Positions 1-9,164 of a stretch of DNA of 44,428 nucleotides are shown here, one piece after another. Below the pieces are notes generated by a model. The model saw nothing but the letters and a program-made list of their open reading frames with translations, made no database searches and had not been told where the DNA came from. Numbering within the stretch: position 1 is the first letter of the stretch; each line of letters starts with the position of its first letter. Position numbers and translations under genes: made by a program. The DNA comes from Thalassoglobus neptunius (lineage in GTDB: Bacteria; Planctomycetota; Planctomycetia; Planctomycetales; Planctomycetaceae). The stretch spans positions 1 through 44,428 of the forward strand of contig NZ_SIHI01000028.1 of NCBI RefSeq assembly GCF_007859735.1, given 5' to 3'.

Positions 1-9
1 CAAATCGAG

Positions 10-34
10 GGAAGCCATGATCTATGTGGCTTCC
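10..34. other. Inverted repeat (8-bp hairpin)
   Basis: Perfect 8-bp arms (10-17 and 27-34) around a 9-nt loop. No T-tract follows on the + strand; on the - strand only a short run of three T follows. It could be a weak terminator of a gene lying outside the window or a structured leader. The rest of 1-151 shows no gene. Confidence 0.3.
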
Positions 35-151
35 ATTGGTCGCATGCTCCGCCGCTTAGCTCCTTCACCCAACCAAGCTCCGTTCAAATACCGACTTACA
101 GCATGAAGAGGATTCCGGATAGGCTCTTAGACACTTACTTGGAGGAAGAGA

Positions 152-1609
152 ATGTTATTAAAACTCGTACAGGGACGATCCGACCGTCAGGAGTTTCCCC
201 GTTTACTTTTCGCCACACTCTTTCTATTCGGAACACTTTTTTTCATTCCCGCTACGATCCAGGCTCAGGAACAGGCAGCCGATGCTGAGCCTCCCGCAGC
301 AGCTGAGAAGACCGATGAAGAAGCCCCGAAGCCGACGACAACCGCAAACCCCGACATCTCGATCGAAAGTCTTGAATTACTGGTCAAGCCGTTAACGAAA
401 GACGAACTAATCGTTGAAGCGGACGGTTGGAGAGATCTCCTCAAAGAGAAAGTCTCCGAGATCGCTCAACTTCGAATCAAAATTATTGAATCGAAAGAAG
501 AAGAGGCTGCCAAAGAGGAAGAAGCTGCTGATGCAGAAATCCCTGCAACAAACGCGGAAGCGAATTCCGACGCAGAAGAGGCCACCGAAACTGAAGGCCC
601 GACAGCTGGGGAAACTCTCGCAGCGTTTCAGGATGAGAAGACTCACCTCGTCGATCGACTGAATATCGTTCTTGACGAGTTGGAGTTGAAAGGAGGGGAT
701 GTGGAATCATTCCGTCAGTATGTGCAGGCACAATCGGGAGTGGCAGTCGACGTGACTGACACTGCGACGACGATGGCGATGATTCAATCCTGGCTGGTTT
801 CCGACCAAGGCGGGAAGCGCTGGATGTGGAACATCATCAAGTTTCTGGCGATCCTGATTTCTTTCTACTTTGGAGCATCGATCGTTTCAAGTTTGGTTCG
901 TTCAGCAGTTTCCCGCGTCAAAGGGACGTCGCAATTGCTGGTCAACTTCGCTGGCAAGTTTGTGAAACAACTGTTGATGATCGTCGGTTTGATGATCAGT
1001 CTGGCTGCTCTGGAAGTTAACATCGCTCCACTCCTGGCAGCAGTGGGTGCAGCTGGTTTCGTGGTCGGTCTTGCATTGCAGGGCACATTGAGCAACTTCG
1101 CGAGCGGTTTGCTCATTCTTGGATACCGCCCATTCGACACAGGCAACGTTATTGAAGCAGCTGGGATCTCAGGAATTGTCGATTCGGTATCTCTGTTCTC
1201 GACTCACATTCGAACCTTTGACAACAAGCTCATGATCGTCCCGAACAATGAAATCTGGGGCGGGACAATTACCAATGCAACGGCCAGCCCGACTCGACGA
1301 GTCGATATGGTCTTCGGCATTGGCTACGACGACGACATTCATCAGGCGAAGACGATTCTGGAAGAACTCGTCAACGAACACGACCTCGTTCTGAAAGATC
1401 CAGCGCCGGTTGTCAAACTGAACGAACTGGCCGACTCGTCCTTGAACTTCATTGTCCGTCCCTGGACGAAAACCGGAGACTACTGGACCGTTTATTGGGA
1501 CCTGACAACCTCAGTGAAAGAGCGATTCGATCAGGCTGGAATCTCGATTCCTTACCCACAACGAGACGTTCACGTCTACCAGGAAAAAGAGAAGTCGGAA
1601 ACCGCGTGA
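152..1609 (+). CDS. MscS-family mechanosensitive ion channel
   Basis: Small-conductance mechanosensitive channel of the inner membrane, expected to open on hypo-osmotic shock and release solutes. The 485-residue product has an N-terminal signal-like hydrophobic segment (about residues 17-39). A long acidic Glu/Ala-rich region follows (about 60-160). The MscS core has two membrane segments and then the Gly/Ala-rich pore helix around residues 290-325 (AAVGAAGFVVGLALQG), followed by the SNFASGLLIL and RPFDTGN elements typical of the family. The beta domain contains VPNNEIWGG. It is longer than E. coli MscS (286 aa) because of the N-terminal periplasmic part. The ATG at 152 follows a GGAGG about 10 nt upstream. 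A hairpin at 1627-1655 probably ends the transcript. Confidence 0.9.
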   Translation: MLLKLVQGRSDRQEFPRLLFATLFLFGTLFFIPATIQAQEQAADAEPPAAAEKTDEEAPKPTTTANPDISIESLELLVKPLTKDELIVEADGWRDLLKEKVSEIAQLRIKIIESKEEEAAKEEEAADAEIPATNAEANSDAEEATETEGPTAGETLAAFQDEKTHLVDRLNIVLDELELKGGDVESFRQYVQAQSGVAVDVTDTATTMAMIQSWLVSDQGGKRWMWNIIKFLAILISFYFGASIVSSLVRSAVSRVKGTSQLLVNFAGKFVKQLLMIVGLMISLAALEVNIAPLLAAVGAAGFVVGLALQGTLSNFASGLLILGYRPFDTGNVIEAAGISGIVDSVSLFSTHIRTFDNKLMIVPNNEIWGGTITNATASPTRRVDMVFGIGYDDDIHQAKTILEELVNEHDLVLKDPAPVVKLNELADSSLNFIVRPWTKTGDYWTVYWDLTTSVKERFDQAGISIPYPQRDVHVYQEKEKSETA

Positions 1610-1626
1610 CGGACCAGCGATCAGAC

Positions 1627-1660
1627 AGCCAGTTCGATTCTCCTTCGAACTGGCTCTCTT
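1627..1660 (+). terminator. Probable intrinsic terminator after the MscS gene
   Basis: An 11-bp perfect stem (1627-1637 pairing with 1645-1655) with a 7-nt loop begins 17 nt after the MscS stop. It is followed by a T-rich but interrupted stretch (ctcttaaactttt), so the U-tract is imperfect. Confidence 0.5.
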
Positions 1661-1757
1661 AAACTTTTCGCGAATAGACAGGCAAGCGGCCGTTGCGAAG
1701 TACGCCCACTCACAACGACAATGTGAGGACCAACTCTCTTCAGATGGAGAAATGAAG

Positions 1758-4193
1758 ATGATGCCCCTCTCACGCGGCGACACGATTTTCCGGACAAGAA
1801 CCTCCGTCTTAACGCTTGTCAGTGTTGCGTTGCTTCAACCTTCTCTTTTCGCCCAGTCAGATGGCGTCGAAGAAACACGGGCGGCGGAGTCGACGACTCA
1901 TGATTACCCCGAACGAGTCCTTCCATTTTCGCCAACTCCTATCGAAAGTATCACGCGTCCGCGGCTTCAAGATTCCAAGATGAAATGGCCGGAGGAAGTG
2001 AAGCATCTTCCGGATGATGCCCCGAACATCCTGATTATTCTGATTGACGACATTGGATTCGGCGTCGCGGAGACATTCGGCGGGGAAGTTCACACTCCAA
2101 CTCTGACAAAGCTCGCGAATGAAGGGATTCGCTACAACTCCTTTCACACCACTTCGATCTGTTCTCCCACCCGTGCAGCCCTTCTGACAGGGCGAAATCA
2201 CACGCGGGTTGGTTCGGGGACGATTGCTGAACGGGCCGTTGCGTTCGACGGATACACAGGCGTGATTCCCAAGACTGCCGCAACAATTGCAGAAGTCTTA
2301 AAAGCCTACGGATACAGCACCTCTGCATTTGGAAAATGGCACAACACTCCAGCTGTCGAAACGACCAGCATGGGTCCGAAAGATCGTTGGCCGAACGGTT
2401 ATGGCTTCGAGCACTTTTACGGTTTTCTGGGAGGAGAAACTTCTCAGTGGGAACCGCGACTTACCGAAAACTACGACCACATCGAACCTCCAGAGGATGA
2501 TCCGGAATACCATCTGACGACCGACCTCGTCGACCGGGCTCTTTCATGGCTTGATGATCATCAGTCCTTCTCGCCGGACAAACCCTTCTTGATGTATTGG
2601 GCTCCCGGTGCGGTTCACGGCCCCCATCATATCTTTCAGGAATGGGCTGATAAGTACGCAGGGAAGTTCGACGACGGATGGGACGCCTATCGCGAGCGAG
2701 TTTATCGCCGCCAACTGGAAATGGGGATCATCCCGTCGAACACTCAATTGACCGAGCGTGACGAAACACTTGCCGCATGGGACAGCCTTCCGGAATCCGA
2801 AAAACCCTTTCAACTGCGGCTCATGGAACTCTTCGCTGGCTTTGTCGAGCACACCGACTTTGAAGTCGGGCGATTGGTGACTGGACTGGAAGAGCGAGGG
2901 CTCCGCGACAACACATTGATCTTCTTCATTGTCGGGGACAACGGCTCGAGCGCTGAAGGGCAGGGCGGATCGATTAGCGAACTCCTCGCTCAGAACAACA
3001 TCCCCAATACGATCGAGCAACAGTTGTCGGCACTCGAAGAGTTGGGCGGAATCGACGTGCTGGGATCGCCCAAGACGGAGAACATGTACCATGCTGGTTG
3101 GGCATGGGCTGGGGGAACTCCGTTCAAAGGGACGAAGCTTCTCGGCGCATATTTCGGAGGAACCCGCAACCCGCTGGTCGTTTCCTGGCCCAAACGAATT
3201 TCTCCTTCGAAAGAGATTCGCCAACAGTTCCATCACGTGATCGATATTGCTCCGACGATTTACGAATTGCTCGACATCACTCCTCCCGAAATCGTCAATG
3301 GATATGAACAGATTTCTATGGACGGAATCAGCCTCGCCTACACCTTTGACACCCCCGACGCCGTCGGTCGCAAGAAGGTCCAATACTTCGACAACAACGG
3401 AAGTCGGGCGATTTACTCCGATGGGTGGATGGCCTGCACATTCGGTCCGTTCATTCCGTGGGATACCGCACAATCCGCCAGGACTCTCCCTGAATGGGAC
3501 TCCGCCCAAGACGAGTGGGAACTCTACGATCTTCGCAACGACTTTTCTCAGGCAAACAATCTGGCGGAAGAACAACCGTCGCGACTGGCAGCGCTCAAAC
3601 AGGAGTTCAAGAGAGTTGCTGAGGAGAACCAGGGCTTTCCGATCGGAGCAGGAAACTGGTTGCGATTCCACCCGGAAGACCGAATTAAAACATCCTATTC
3701 CACATGGACATTCTCAAACACCACTCGACGCATGCCGGAATTCACCGCACCTGGAATCGGGCGAGTGAGCACAAAGGTGACTGTCGATGCGACGATTCCT
3801 TCGTCTGCGAATGGAGTCCTATATGCCGTCGGCGGAGCCGGTGGGGGACTCACTATTTATCTGGACGAGGGACATTTAGTTTATGAGTACAACATGTTAT
3901 TAATTGATCGGTTCCGATTTCGAAGTGCCGATCCGTTGACTGAAGGCACTCATCAAATTGTAGTCTCGACTCAGATTTCAGAGCCAGGTGGCGAGGGAAC
4001 GGTCGAACTCTTTGTCGACAACGAATCGATCGGAACGCTGTCACTTGACCAGACTGTGCCAGTCGCTTTTAGTGCAACAGAAACCTTTGACGTCGGAATC
4101 GATCTGGGATCACCTGTGTCGACAACCTATGCGGATCGGCGACCTTTTCCATTCGATGGAACAATTGACAAGGTCACTGTAGAACTTAAGTGA
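1758..4193 (+). CDS. Secreted arylsulfatase (Cys-type, S1 family) with C-terminal extension
   Basis: Sulfate ester hydrolase, probably exported and acting on sulfated polysaccharides. Signal peptide near the N-terminus (hydrophobic TSVLTLVSVALL, ending FAQS). The alkaline-phosphatase-like fold starts with the metal-binding ILIILIDDIGFG. The formylglycine motif CSPTRAALLTGR has its Cys at about residue 135; a formylglycine-generating enzyme would have to activate it. VGDNG further on is the second metal-site segment. The last ~180 residues, after the usual sulfatase domain, are beta-rich and resemble a LamG/concanavalin-type module, which is an inference. At about 811 residues it is much longer than a 450-550 aa sulfatase. 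ATG 1758 sits 8 nt after GGAG; the ATG at 1752 is only 2 nt from it. The stop lies next to a GTG that would couple it to the GDSL gene. Confidence 0.9.
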   Translation: MMPLSRGDTIFRTRTSVLTLVSVALLQPSLFAQSDGVEETRAAESTTHDYPERVLPFSPTPIESITRPRLQDSKMKWPEEVKHLPDDAPNILIILIDDIGFGVAETFGGEVHTPTLTKLANEGIRYNSFHTTSICSPTRAALLTGRNHTRVGSGTIAERAVAFDGYTGVIPKTAATIAEVLKAYGYSTSAFGKWHNTPAVETTSMGPKDRWPNGYGFEHFYGFLGGETSQWEPRLTENYDHIEPPEDDPEYHLTTDLVDRALSWLDDHQSFSPDKPFLMYWAPGAVHGPHHIFQEWADKYAGKFDDGWDAYRERVYRRQLEMGIIPSNTQLTERDETLAAWDSLPESEKPFQLRLMELFAGFVEHTDFEVGRLVTGLEERGLRDNTLIFFIVGDNGSSAEGQGGSISELLAQNNIPNTIEQQLSALEELGGIDVLGSPKTENMYHAGWAWAGGTPFKGTKLLGAYFGGTRNPLVVSWPKRISPSKEIRQQFHHVIDIAPTIYELLDITPPEIVNGYEQISMDGISLAYTFDTPDAVGRKKVQYFDNNGSRAIYSDGWMACTFGPFIPWDTAQSARTLPEWDSAQDEWELYDLRNDFSQANNLAEEQPSRLAALKQEFKRVAEENQGFPIGAGNWLRFHPEDRIKTSYSTWTFSNTTRRMPEFTAPGIGRVSTKVTVDATIPSSANGVLYAVGGAGGGLTIYLDEGHLVYEYNMLLIDRFRFRSADPLTEGTHQIVVSTQISEPGGEGTVELFVDNESIGTLSLDQTVPVAFSATETFDVGIDLGSPVSTTYADRRPFPFDGTIDKVTVELK

Positions 4194-4240
4194 TCCCATT
4201 GTTGGAAACTTTGATCCTGCGAAGACCGTACTCAGAAAGC

Positions 4241-5605
4241 ATGCCCGCTCACATGAACTTTTCTCGAACACTGATTGTGCTGATCGCACTTGTGATCACG
4301 TTTGACAATGAACAGCTTCCGGCTTTTCAACGGACTGGAGAAACAGTTTCCGTTGAACTTCCGGAAACCGATGACGGACTTCCCGGTGCTGGGCCGATTC
4401 GTCGTTATGACTGGTTTCGCAATCTATGGAAGAATCGGCGCAGCCAGTGGGCGAAAACGCAACAGGAAGATCGAAACGCCGTCGTCTTTCTTGGCGATTC
4501 AATCACTCAGGGTTGGGGCGACAAACTGAACAAGAGTTTTGGTGAAATGAAAGTCGCCAATCGCGGGATTTCAGGGGACACAACACGGGGAATGCTGATT
4601 CGCCTCGACGAGGATGTCCTTTCTCTCGATCCAGCAGGCGTCGTCATGCTGATGGGGACGAATGATCTGGAAGAAGGCGCTGACCCGAAAACCGTCGATG
4701 GCAATATCGAGTTGATCCTCGAATCGCTACACGCCCATCGAAGCGACGTGCCCATCATTCTGTCGCTTGTGTTTCCGAGTTCCGAAACGAAGAAGCGTCC
4801 GTCCAGCAAAATTCAGGAATTGAATCAACTGATCCGCAAGGTCGCGCGCAACTTCGAACAAGTCACCGTTCTCGACACCTGGACATTGTTCGCGAATTCT
4901 GACGGAGACGCGAAAGTGGAAGAGTTTCCAGACCTGCTCCACCCAAACGGATTGGGCTACGAAAAGTGGCGACTGGCACTGATTCCGCTGCTTGAAACGA
5001 ACGGACTTCTCGAAGTTCCCGAAGATGATTTCGAACTGGAACCTGGATTCAAACTTCTCTTCAACGGAAATGACTTGTCAGGTTGGGGGTTCCTGCCGAC
5101 TCCGCCTGCGAATCCCAATCGAAAACGGAATCCAAATGCGCCACATCGTCCGGAAGTTGCAGAAGCTGTCAGCTTTGATGGTCTCACCGAGAGTTCCGAC
5201 GGACGGTATCTCGCGAAAGATGGCCGATTGATCGTGACAACACCGATTGAAGGACGCCGAATTCAACAGCTCTGGACTCACCAATCCTTCCCGAACGACT
5301 TCACTCTCAAGCTTGAGTTTCGTGCGACTCCAAACGCGGATAGCGGAGTCTTCGTGAGGCAACCACAATTGCAATGTCGTGACTATTCATTGGCAGGACC
5401 CTACAAGTCACTCCAGAAATACCGCCAGCAGGACTGGAATGAACTCGTCGTCGAGGTCAAAGGCAACGTTGCCCGCTGTACTTGCAACGGAGAAGTTCTT
5501 GAAGAAGCGTTTGAGCTTCCAGCTACGGGACCAATCGGGCTCGAAGGAGATCGTGGACAGATTGAGTACCGACGAATCCGAATCAAGCATGCTGACGCAA
5601 ACTGA
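4241..5605 (+). CDS. Secreted SGNH/GDSL esterase fused to DUF1080-like glycan-binding/hydrolase domain
   Basis: Two-domain exported protein. The N-terminal half is an SGNH hydrolase: FLGDSITQG (nucleophile Ser), LMGTNDL (oxyanion Asn) and DLLHPNGLGY (Asp/His pair). The C-terminal ~190 residues begin GFKLLFNGNDLSGW and include PNADSGVF, typical of DUF1080 (3-keto-disaccharide hydrolase-like, jelly-roll fold). The likely job is removing acyl groups from glycans next to the sulfatase encoded just upstream. Start choice is open. A GTG at 4190 overlaps the sulfatase stop (GTGA), suggesting translational coupling, but the ATGs at 4241 and 4253 put the signal peptide (RTLIVLIALVITF) right at the N-terminus. 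No good ribosome-binding site marks any of the three. Confidence 0.85.
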   Translation: MPAHMNFSRTLIVLIALVITFDNEQLPAFQRTGETVSVELPETDDGLPGAGPIRRYDWFRNLWKNRRSQWAKTQQEDRNAVVFLGDSITQGWGDKLNKSFGEMKVANRGISGDTTRGMLIRLDEDVLSLDPAGVVMLMGTNDLEEGADPKTVDGNIELILESLHAHRSDVPIILSLVFPSSETKKRPSSKIQELNQLIRKVARNFEQVTVLDTWTLFANSDGDAKVEEFPDLLHPNGLGYEKWRLALIPLLETNGLLEVPEDDFELEPGFKLLFNGNDLSGWGFLPTPPANPNRKRNPNAPHRPEVAEAVSFDGLTESSDGRYLAKDGRLIVTTPIEGRRIQQLWTHQSFPNDFTLKLEFRATPNADSGVFVRQPQLQCRDYSLAGPYKSLQKYRQQDWNELVVEVKGNVARCTCNGEVLEEAFELPATGPIGLEGDRGQIEYRRIRIKHADAN

Positions 5606-6029
5606 GTCAGGTCCCCAACCTCTTCAATTCCTCTGAGTGACACCAAAAGAAGATGTCGCTCAGTGGAACTTAAGGGGGCGATTCACTTTCTTGAGAAAGC
5701 ATTTTTGCCATTTCTGATGTTGGTCACTTGATGCTCAACAATGATCTGGCGATGATTCACCTAGACGGAAATCCACCGACGTTTTGCTCTCCGTGACGTG
5801 AGTCGCCTGTTCATTCTCAGCGGTCACACTATTCAGAACTCGCTGAGTTAATCTGTGCGGTTGCAATGGAATGCTGGCCCACTCTCGAAACGACGAGTCA
5901 GAGCGCCAGAGGCAGCGTCTCACAACTGAATTAGGTCTTTCAGGTCGACTGAGAGACTGCTGGTTGATGCGATACACGATCTGTGACAACAAAACAGGTA
6001 ACTATTCTCTTTGGCGTACGGAGCGACAC
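5606..6029. other. Intergenic region with one hairpin, no gene seen
   Basis: A 10-bp stem with one G-T pair (5633-5642 with 5654-5663) lies 28 nt past the GDSL stop and may end that transcript, though no T-tract follows. The open frame leading into the SpoIIAA-like gene is longer, but its upstream part has no family resemblance and no ribosome-binding site. The rest should hold the promoter of that gene; no clear -35/-10 pair stands out. Confidence 0.4.
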
Positions 6030-6392
6030 ATGATTGAGATGATCGAAGAAGGCAGCGGCAAAGTCCTCGCATTCAAGCTTTCAGGAAAGCTTCACGACGA
6101 GGACTACAAGACATTCGTTCCCGCAGTGGACGAAGCAATCGCAGAAAATGGCAAGACGCGAATCCTGGTTCAGTTTCACGATTTCAAAGGTTGGGACACC
6201 CACGCACTCTGGGATGACATCAAGTTCGCAACGACCCACTGCACCAAGATTGAGCGAATTGCGCTCGTTGGAGAAAAGTCCTGGGAAAAGTGGATGGCGG
6301 GCGTCTGCAAACCATTCACAATGGCAAAGATTCAATACTTTGACGTGAGCAACAAGGATGAAGCCGTAAGCTGGATCGAAGAAGGTCTTTGA
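6030..6392 (+). CDS. SpoIIAA-like / STAS-fold protein
   Basis: A 120-residue cytoplasmic protein resembling the SpoIIAA-like (DUF3478) family. It has the beta-alpha pattern ending each helix with Asp/Gly turns (VLAFKLSGKLHDEDYKTF near the start, then RILVQFHDFKGW, then IERIALVGEKSWEKWM). Members bind small hydrophobic or lipid ligands or act in phospho-regulation; the substrate here is unknown. The ATG at 6030 follows GGAG by 6-7 nt and fits the family N-terminus, so the longer upstream frame is not used. It is a single-gene unit with a strong terminator 100 nt downstream. Confidence 0.8.
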   Translation: MIEMIEEGSGKVLAFKLSGKLHDEDYKTFVPAVDEAIAENGKTRILVQFHDFKGWDTHALWDDIKFATTHCTKIERIALVGEKSWEKWMAGVCKPFTMAKIQYFDVSNKDEAVSWIEEGL

Positions 6393-6494
6393 GAGCGGCT
6401 CGTTCCTGAACCGCTTGAGGCCATTCCTTCAGCGCTGATTGACTTCGCACTGATTGACTCTGTCTGGAATCAGCCGCCTTCGAATCGATATGAG

Positions 6495-6531
6495 CATGCT
6501 GGATCAGCTTGATGGTCCAGCATGTTTTTTT
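6495..6531 (+). terminator. Rho-independent terminator
   Basis: A 9-bp perfect stem (6495-6503 with 6516-6524), a 12-nt loop and an immediate run of seven T. It terminates the SpoIIAA-like gene before the convergent transporter gene. Confidence 0.8.
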
Positions 6532-6569
6532 ATGTCTCAGCACAGCCTCTTCGACTGACGACCTCTGAG

Positions 6570-8783
6570 TCAATCGACCCAATGCAGCACATCTCGAAGA
6601 ATGCACCACCGGGGAGTTCGGTCTTTGGCACCGCCTCCTTCAATCCAGTATCGCTCGAGGCGGTCGAGTGTCCCGTCTAACCTTTCGATATCGAGCCATC
6701 GATTCAGAGAGTTTATCCAATCGATGTCGTCCCGCTGAACAGCAAAGCCAACCGGTCGCTGAATCGCCGGTCGAGGTATGACTGTTGTGTATTCCGGATA
6801 CAGGACAGTCCACGCTGCTCCTTGTTCTGCTGCAATCATCAGACCGTCGACATCTTCGAGTCGCCCATGAAAAAAGTCCTGATAAGAATCGACAGCGACG
6901 ATCTCTGCATTCGGAATGAAGTGCTTTGCTGGTGCCAAAAGATCCGGTGAAACCACTCCGAGCCGAAGTTCTTTGTAGCTACCCGCGTCTTCCCACGAGA
7001 TCCACTCGTCACGGCGATGATCCTTCAGAACGACGGAAATCGTCGCGGTTTGATACGGCTCTGTGAATCCAACTCTCAACAGCCGCGCCGGTTTCATGAT
7101 CAATCCACCGATCGCAACATCCACTTCATGGGAATCGAGTTGTTCTTCGATCGTCGATTCAGTGAAGGGAACAAATTCAATTCGCAGATTCAATTGCTTC
7201 GCGAGTTGATGCAACAGTTCAACATCGTACCCGACCAATTTTCCCTGTGAGTTGAAAAACGAGAAGGGGAGATGATCTTGCACATACCCGACTCGTAAGA
7301 GCTTCTCTTCACGAATTCGCTTGAGTGCCGTTTTTTCGTTCGACTGACGTTTGGGAATGTCGTACCGATCGTGAAAGACTTCGAAGTCAGCAGCGGAATC
7401 GGAGAGCGACAGTGACAAGAATCGCGAGTCGAGTTGGTCAGAGAATTTGATTGAAGCGAGATAATGAGACATCATCCCACACGACAGCAGGAGCGCCAGC
7501 GAGACCGCAGCCCCCGAAATCACCAGGCGTCTCCATCGGATCTGAAGTTCGTTCTGTACGACCGCATTGACGATCAGGGTGAGCGCCATCAGGTGCATCA
7601 CTCCCACAGCGTCTGCCATTCTCGTTGTCAGAAAACCGGGGAGGATGAACAGCGTCATCAGATCCTGCGGCAGCCGATAGATGTCAAGCAGAAAGGGTAT
7701 GGTGATGAGTGGGCTTGCAAAGTTTGAAATTGTTCCCGTCGACGCCATCGAAACACTTTGAGCCCATGAGAGATCTCTTCCGGCATACCATGCTGCAAAC
7801 GAGATAAACAGGAACGACAACACTTTTCCGATGTGCGGAAAAGGATACGCGAGTGGGACGACAACACTCGGCGTGACCTTTTCGTCGAATGACTGTGTCT
7901 CTGACTGGCTTTGCAGTAATTCTTCACAGCTTTCTGCAATCAAAGGTAAAACCACGAAGAGCTTCCCTGTCGCCAATGCTGTCAGCAGCGGTTCTTGAGC
8001 AGCTCGCAAAAGTTCACGGTAGCTGATCTTCGTTAAACCGGTGACGAGTAGAGGCAGCAAAAGTAAGGCAGCCACTGCGCACGCGATCGAGACCATCAAC
8101 AGATAAGCCTGCAGCCGCGAAATCTCCTCGACTCGCAAAGTGCCAGCCGCTGCAGCTGTGAGCGTAAAGAGACCAACCGGCGCCAGACGAATCAGGAACG
8201 AATTAATTTTCGAAAGTGCTTCCGAACAGGAATCCAGAAGATTCAACACCGGCTCTCGATTCGGAACAGCCATCATCGCTGCCCCGAAGAAAAGACAAAA
8301 GACAACGACAGCTGGCACAAACTCATTCGCAAGTGAATGAAAGACGTTTCCGGGAATCAACTGGTTGAGAAGATTGAAGTTGCCAGTCACATCAACCAGG
8401 TCACTCGAATGAAAAAAGGCCCCACCTTTCAACGGGGGAAGAAACGCCGAAACCGTGACGACAAGCAGGATCCCCGCCCCCCAGAACAGCAGCAGAATCA
8501 TCGCTGCCACCCATCCGATGCGCTTTGCCTGAGCGATATTCAAACGCCCCAATTTTGAGATCAGCGCCGTGATCAAATAGGGGAGAACCGTCATTTGCAG
8601 GAGGTTCACATAAGAATTTCCGACCACTTGCAGCGGCGCGCAGAGTTCCCCGAAAAACAATCCACACAAGATTCCCAGGACCAGTCCAATTCCGATCCAC
8701 AAACCCAATCTCTTAGGAGGTGACGACACCTTTCTCGCGCTCGCAGGCTTTTCGAATTCCGACTCCTTCAACGTTTCAGACAT
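6570..8783 (-). CDS. Dicarboxylate/cation symporter fused to a family 3 solute-binding domain
   Basis: A 737-residue inner-membrane transporter made of two domains usually found apart. Residues ~20-440 are a Na+/H+:dicarboxylate (SDF, GltP/DctA-type) symporter with about eight hydrophobic segments and the conserved-type stretch STGTISNFASPL. Residues ~485-735 are a periplasmic binding fold of the SBP_bac_3 (amino-acid-binding) type: LLRVGYVQDHLPFSF, YDVELLHQLAKQLNL, VDVAIGG and FTEPYQTA. The binding domain would sit outside the membrane and deliver substrate to, or regulate, the symporter; acidic amino acids or dicarboxylates are the obvious candidates, by family. The ATG follows GGAG closely. 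It is transcribed alone, divergent from the sulfatase gene at 9165. Confidence 0.88.
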   Translation of the reverse strand: MSETLKESEFEKPASARKVSSPPKRLGLWIGIGLVLGILCGLFFGELCAPLQVVGNSYVNLLQMTVLPYLITALISKLGRLNIAQAKRIGWVAAMILLLFWGAGILLVVTVSAFLPPLKGGAFFHSSDLVDVTGNFNLLNQLIPGNVFHSLANEFVPAVVVFCLFFGAAMMAVPNREPVLNLLDSCSEALSKINSFLIRLAPVGLFTLTAAAAGTLRVEEISRLQAYLLMVSIACAVAALLLLPLLVTGLTKISYRELLRAAQEPLLTALATGKLFVVLPLIAESCEELLQSQSETQSFDEKVTPSVVVPLAYPFPHIGKVLSFLFISFAAWYAGRDLSWAQSVSMASTGTISNFASPLITIPFLLDIYRLPQDLMTLFILPGFLTTRMADAVGVMHLMALTLIVNAVVQNELQIRWRRLVISGAAVSLALLLSCGMMSHYLASIKFSDQLDSRFLSLSLSDSAADFEVFHDRYDIPKRQSNEKTALKRIREEKLLRVGYVQDHLPFSFFNSQGKLVGYDVELLHQLAKQLNLRIEFVPFTESTIEEQLDSHEVDVAIGGLIMKPARLLRVGFTEPYQTATISVVLKDHRRDEWISWEDAGSYKELRLGVVSPDLLAPAKHFIPNAEIVAVDSYQDFFHGRLEDVDGLMIAAEQGAAWTVLYPEYTTVIPRPAIQRPVGFAVQRDDIDWINSLNRWLDIERLDGTLDRLERYWIEGGGAKDRTPRWCILRDVLHWVD

Positions 8784-9164
8784 GTGTCTCCACTAATCGA
8801 GTTGCGACCGTATTCCACAGCAAAGAGTTTCCTCTCGCCGATTTGGATGATTTCAGTGAAACGACCGACAAAATACAACACTCGCCCAGCCTCGAGATCA
8901 CTCTCCACCAAGAAATTGTTCAGCTGCGTTGGACTGATGCGTCAAAGCCATTCGCCAGTTAAGAATCGCTGTACGAGATGAAACGTCGTCCCCATCGATG
9001 CTCTTCGACTTGTCAGCCCAATTGTTAGCCCACGCGAATTCGCATTCGACTTTCATCTGAATTCTTCACTGCTCGCGCTGGACCGGATTGACAGACTGCC
9101 TGCCACTTTTCACCGTATGTGGACGCACTGTTCACCCAAAAAAATGTCTTCTCTGGAGTTTGCG
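8784..9164. other. Divergent intergenic region
   Basis: Lies between the leftward symporter fusion and the rightward sulfatase and must carry both promoters. A lone TTGACA occurs at 9088-9093, but no good -10 hexamer is found at 16-18 nt from it. No gene or RNA recognised. Confidence 0.4.

Noticed and set aside
2544-3671. 375-codon frame on the - strand inside the first sulfatase gene
   Set aside because: Fully antisense to a clear sulfatase; a by-product of its codon use.
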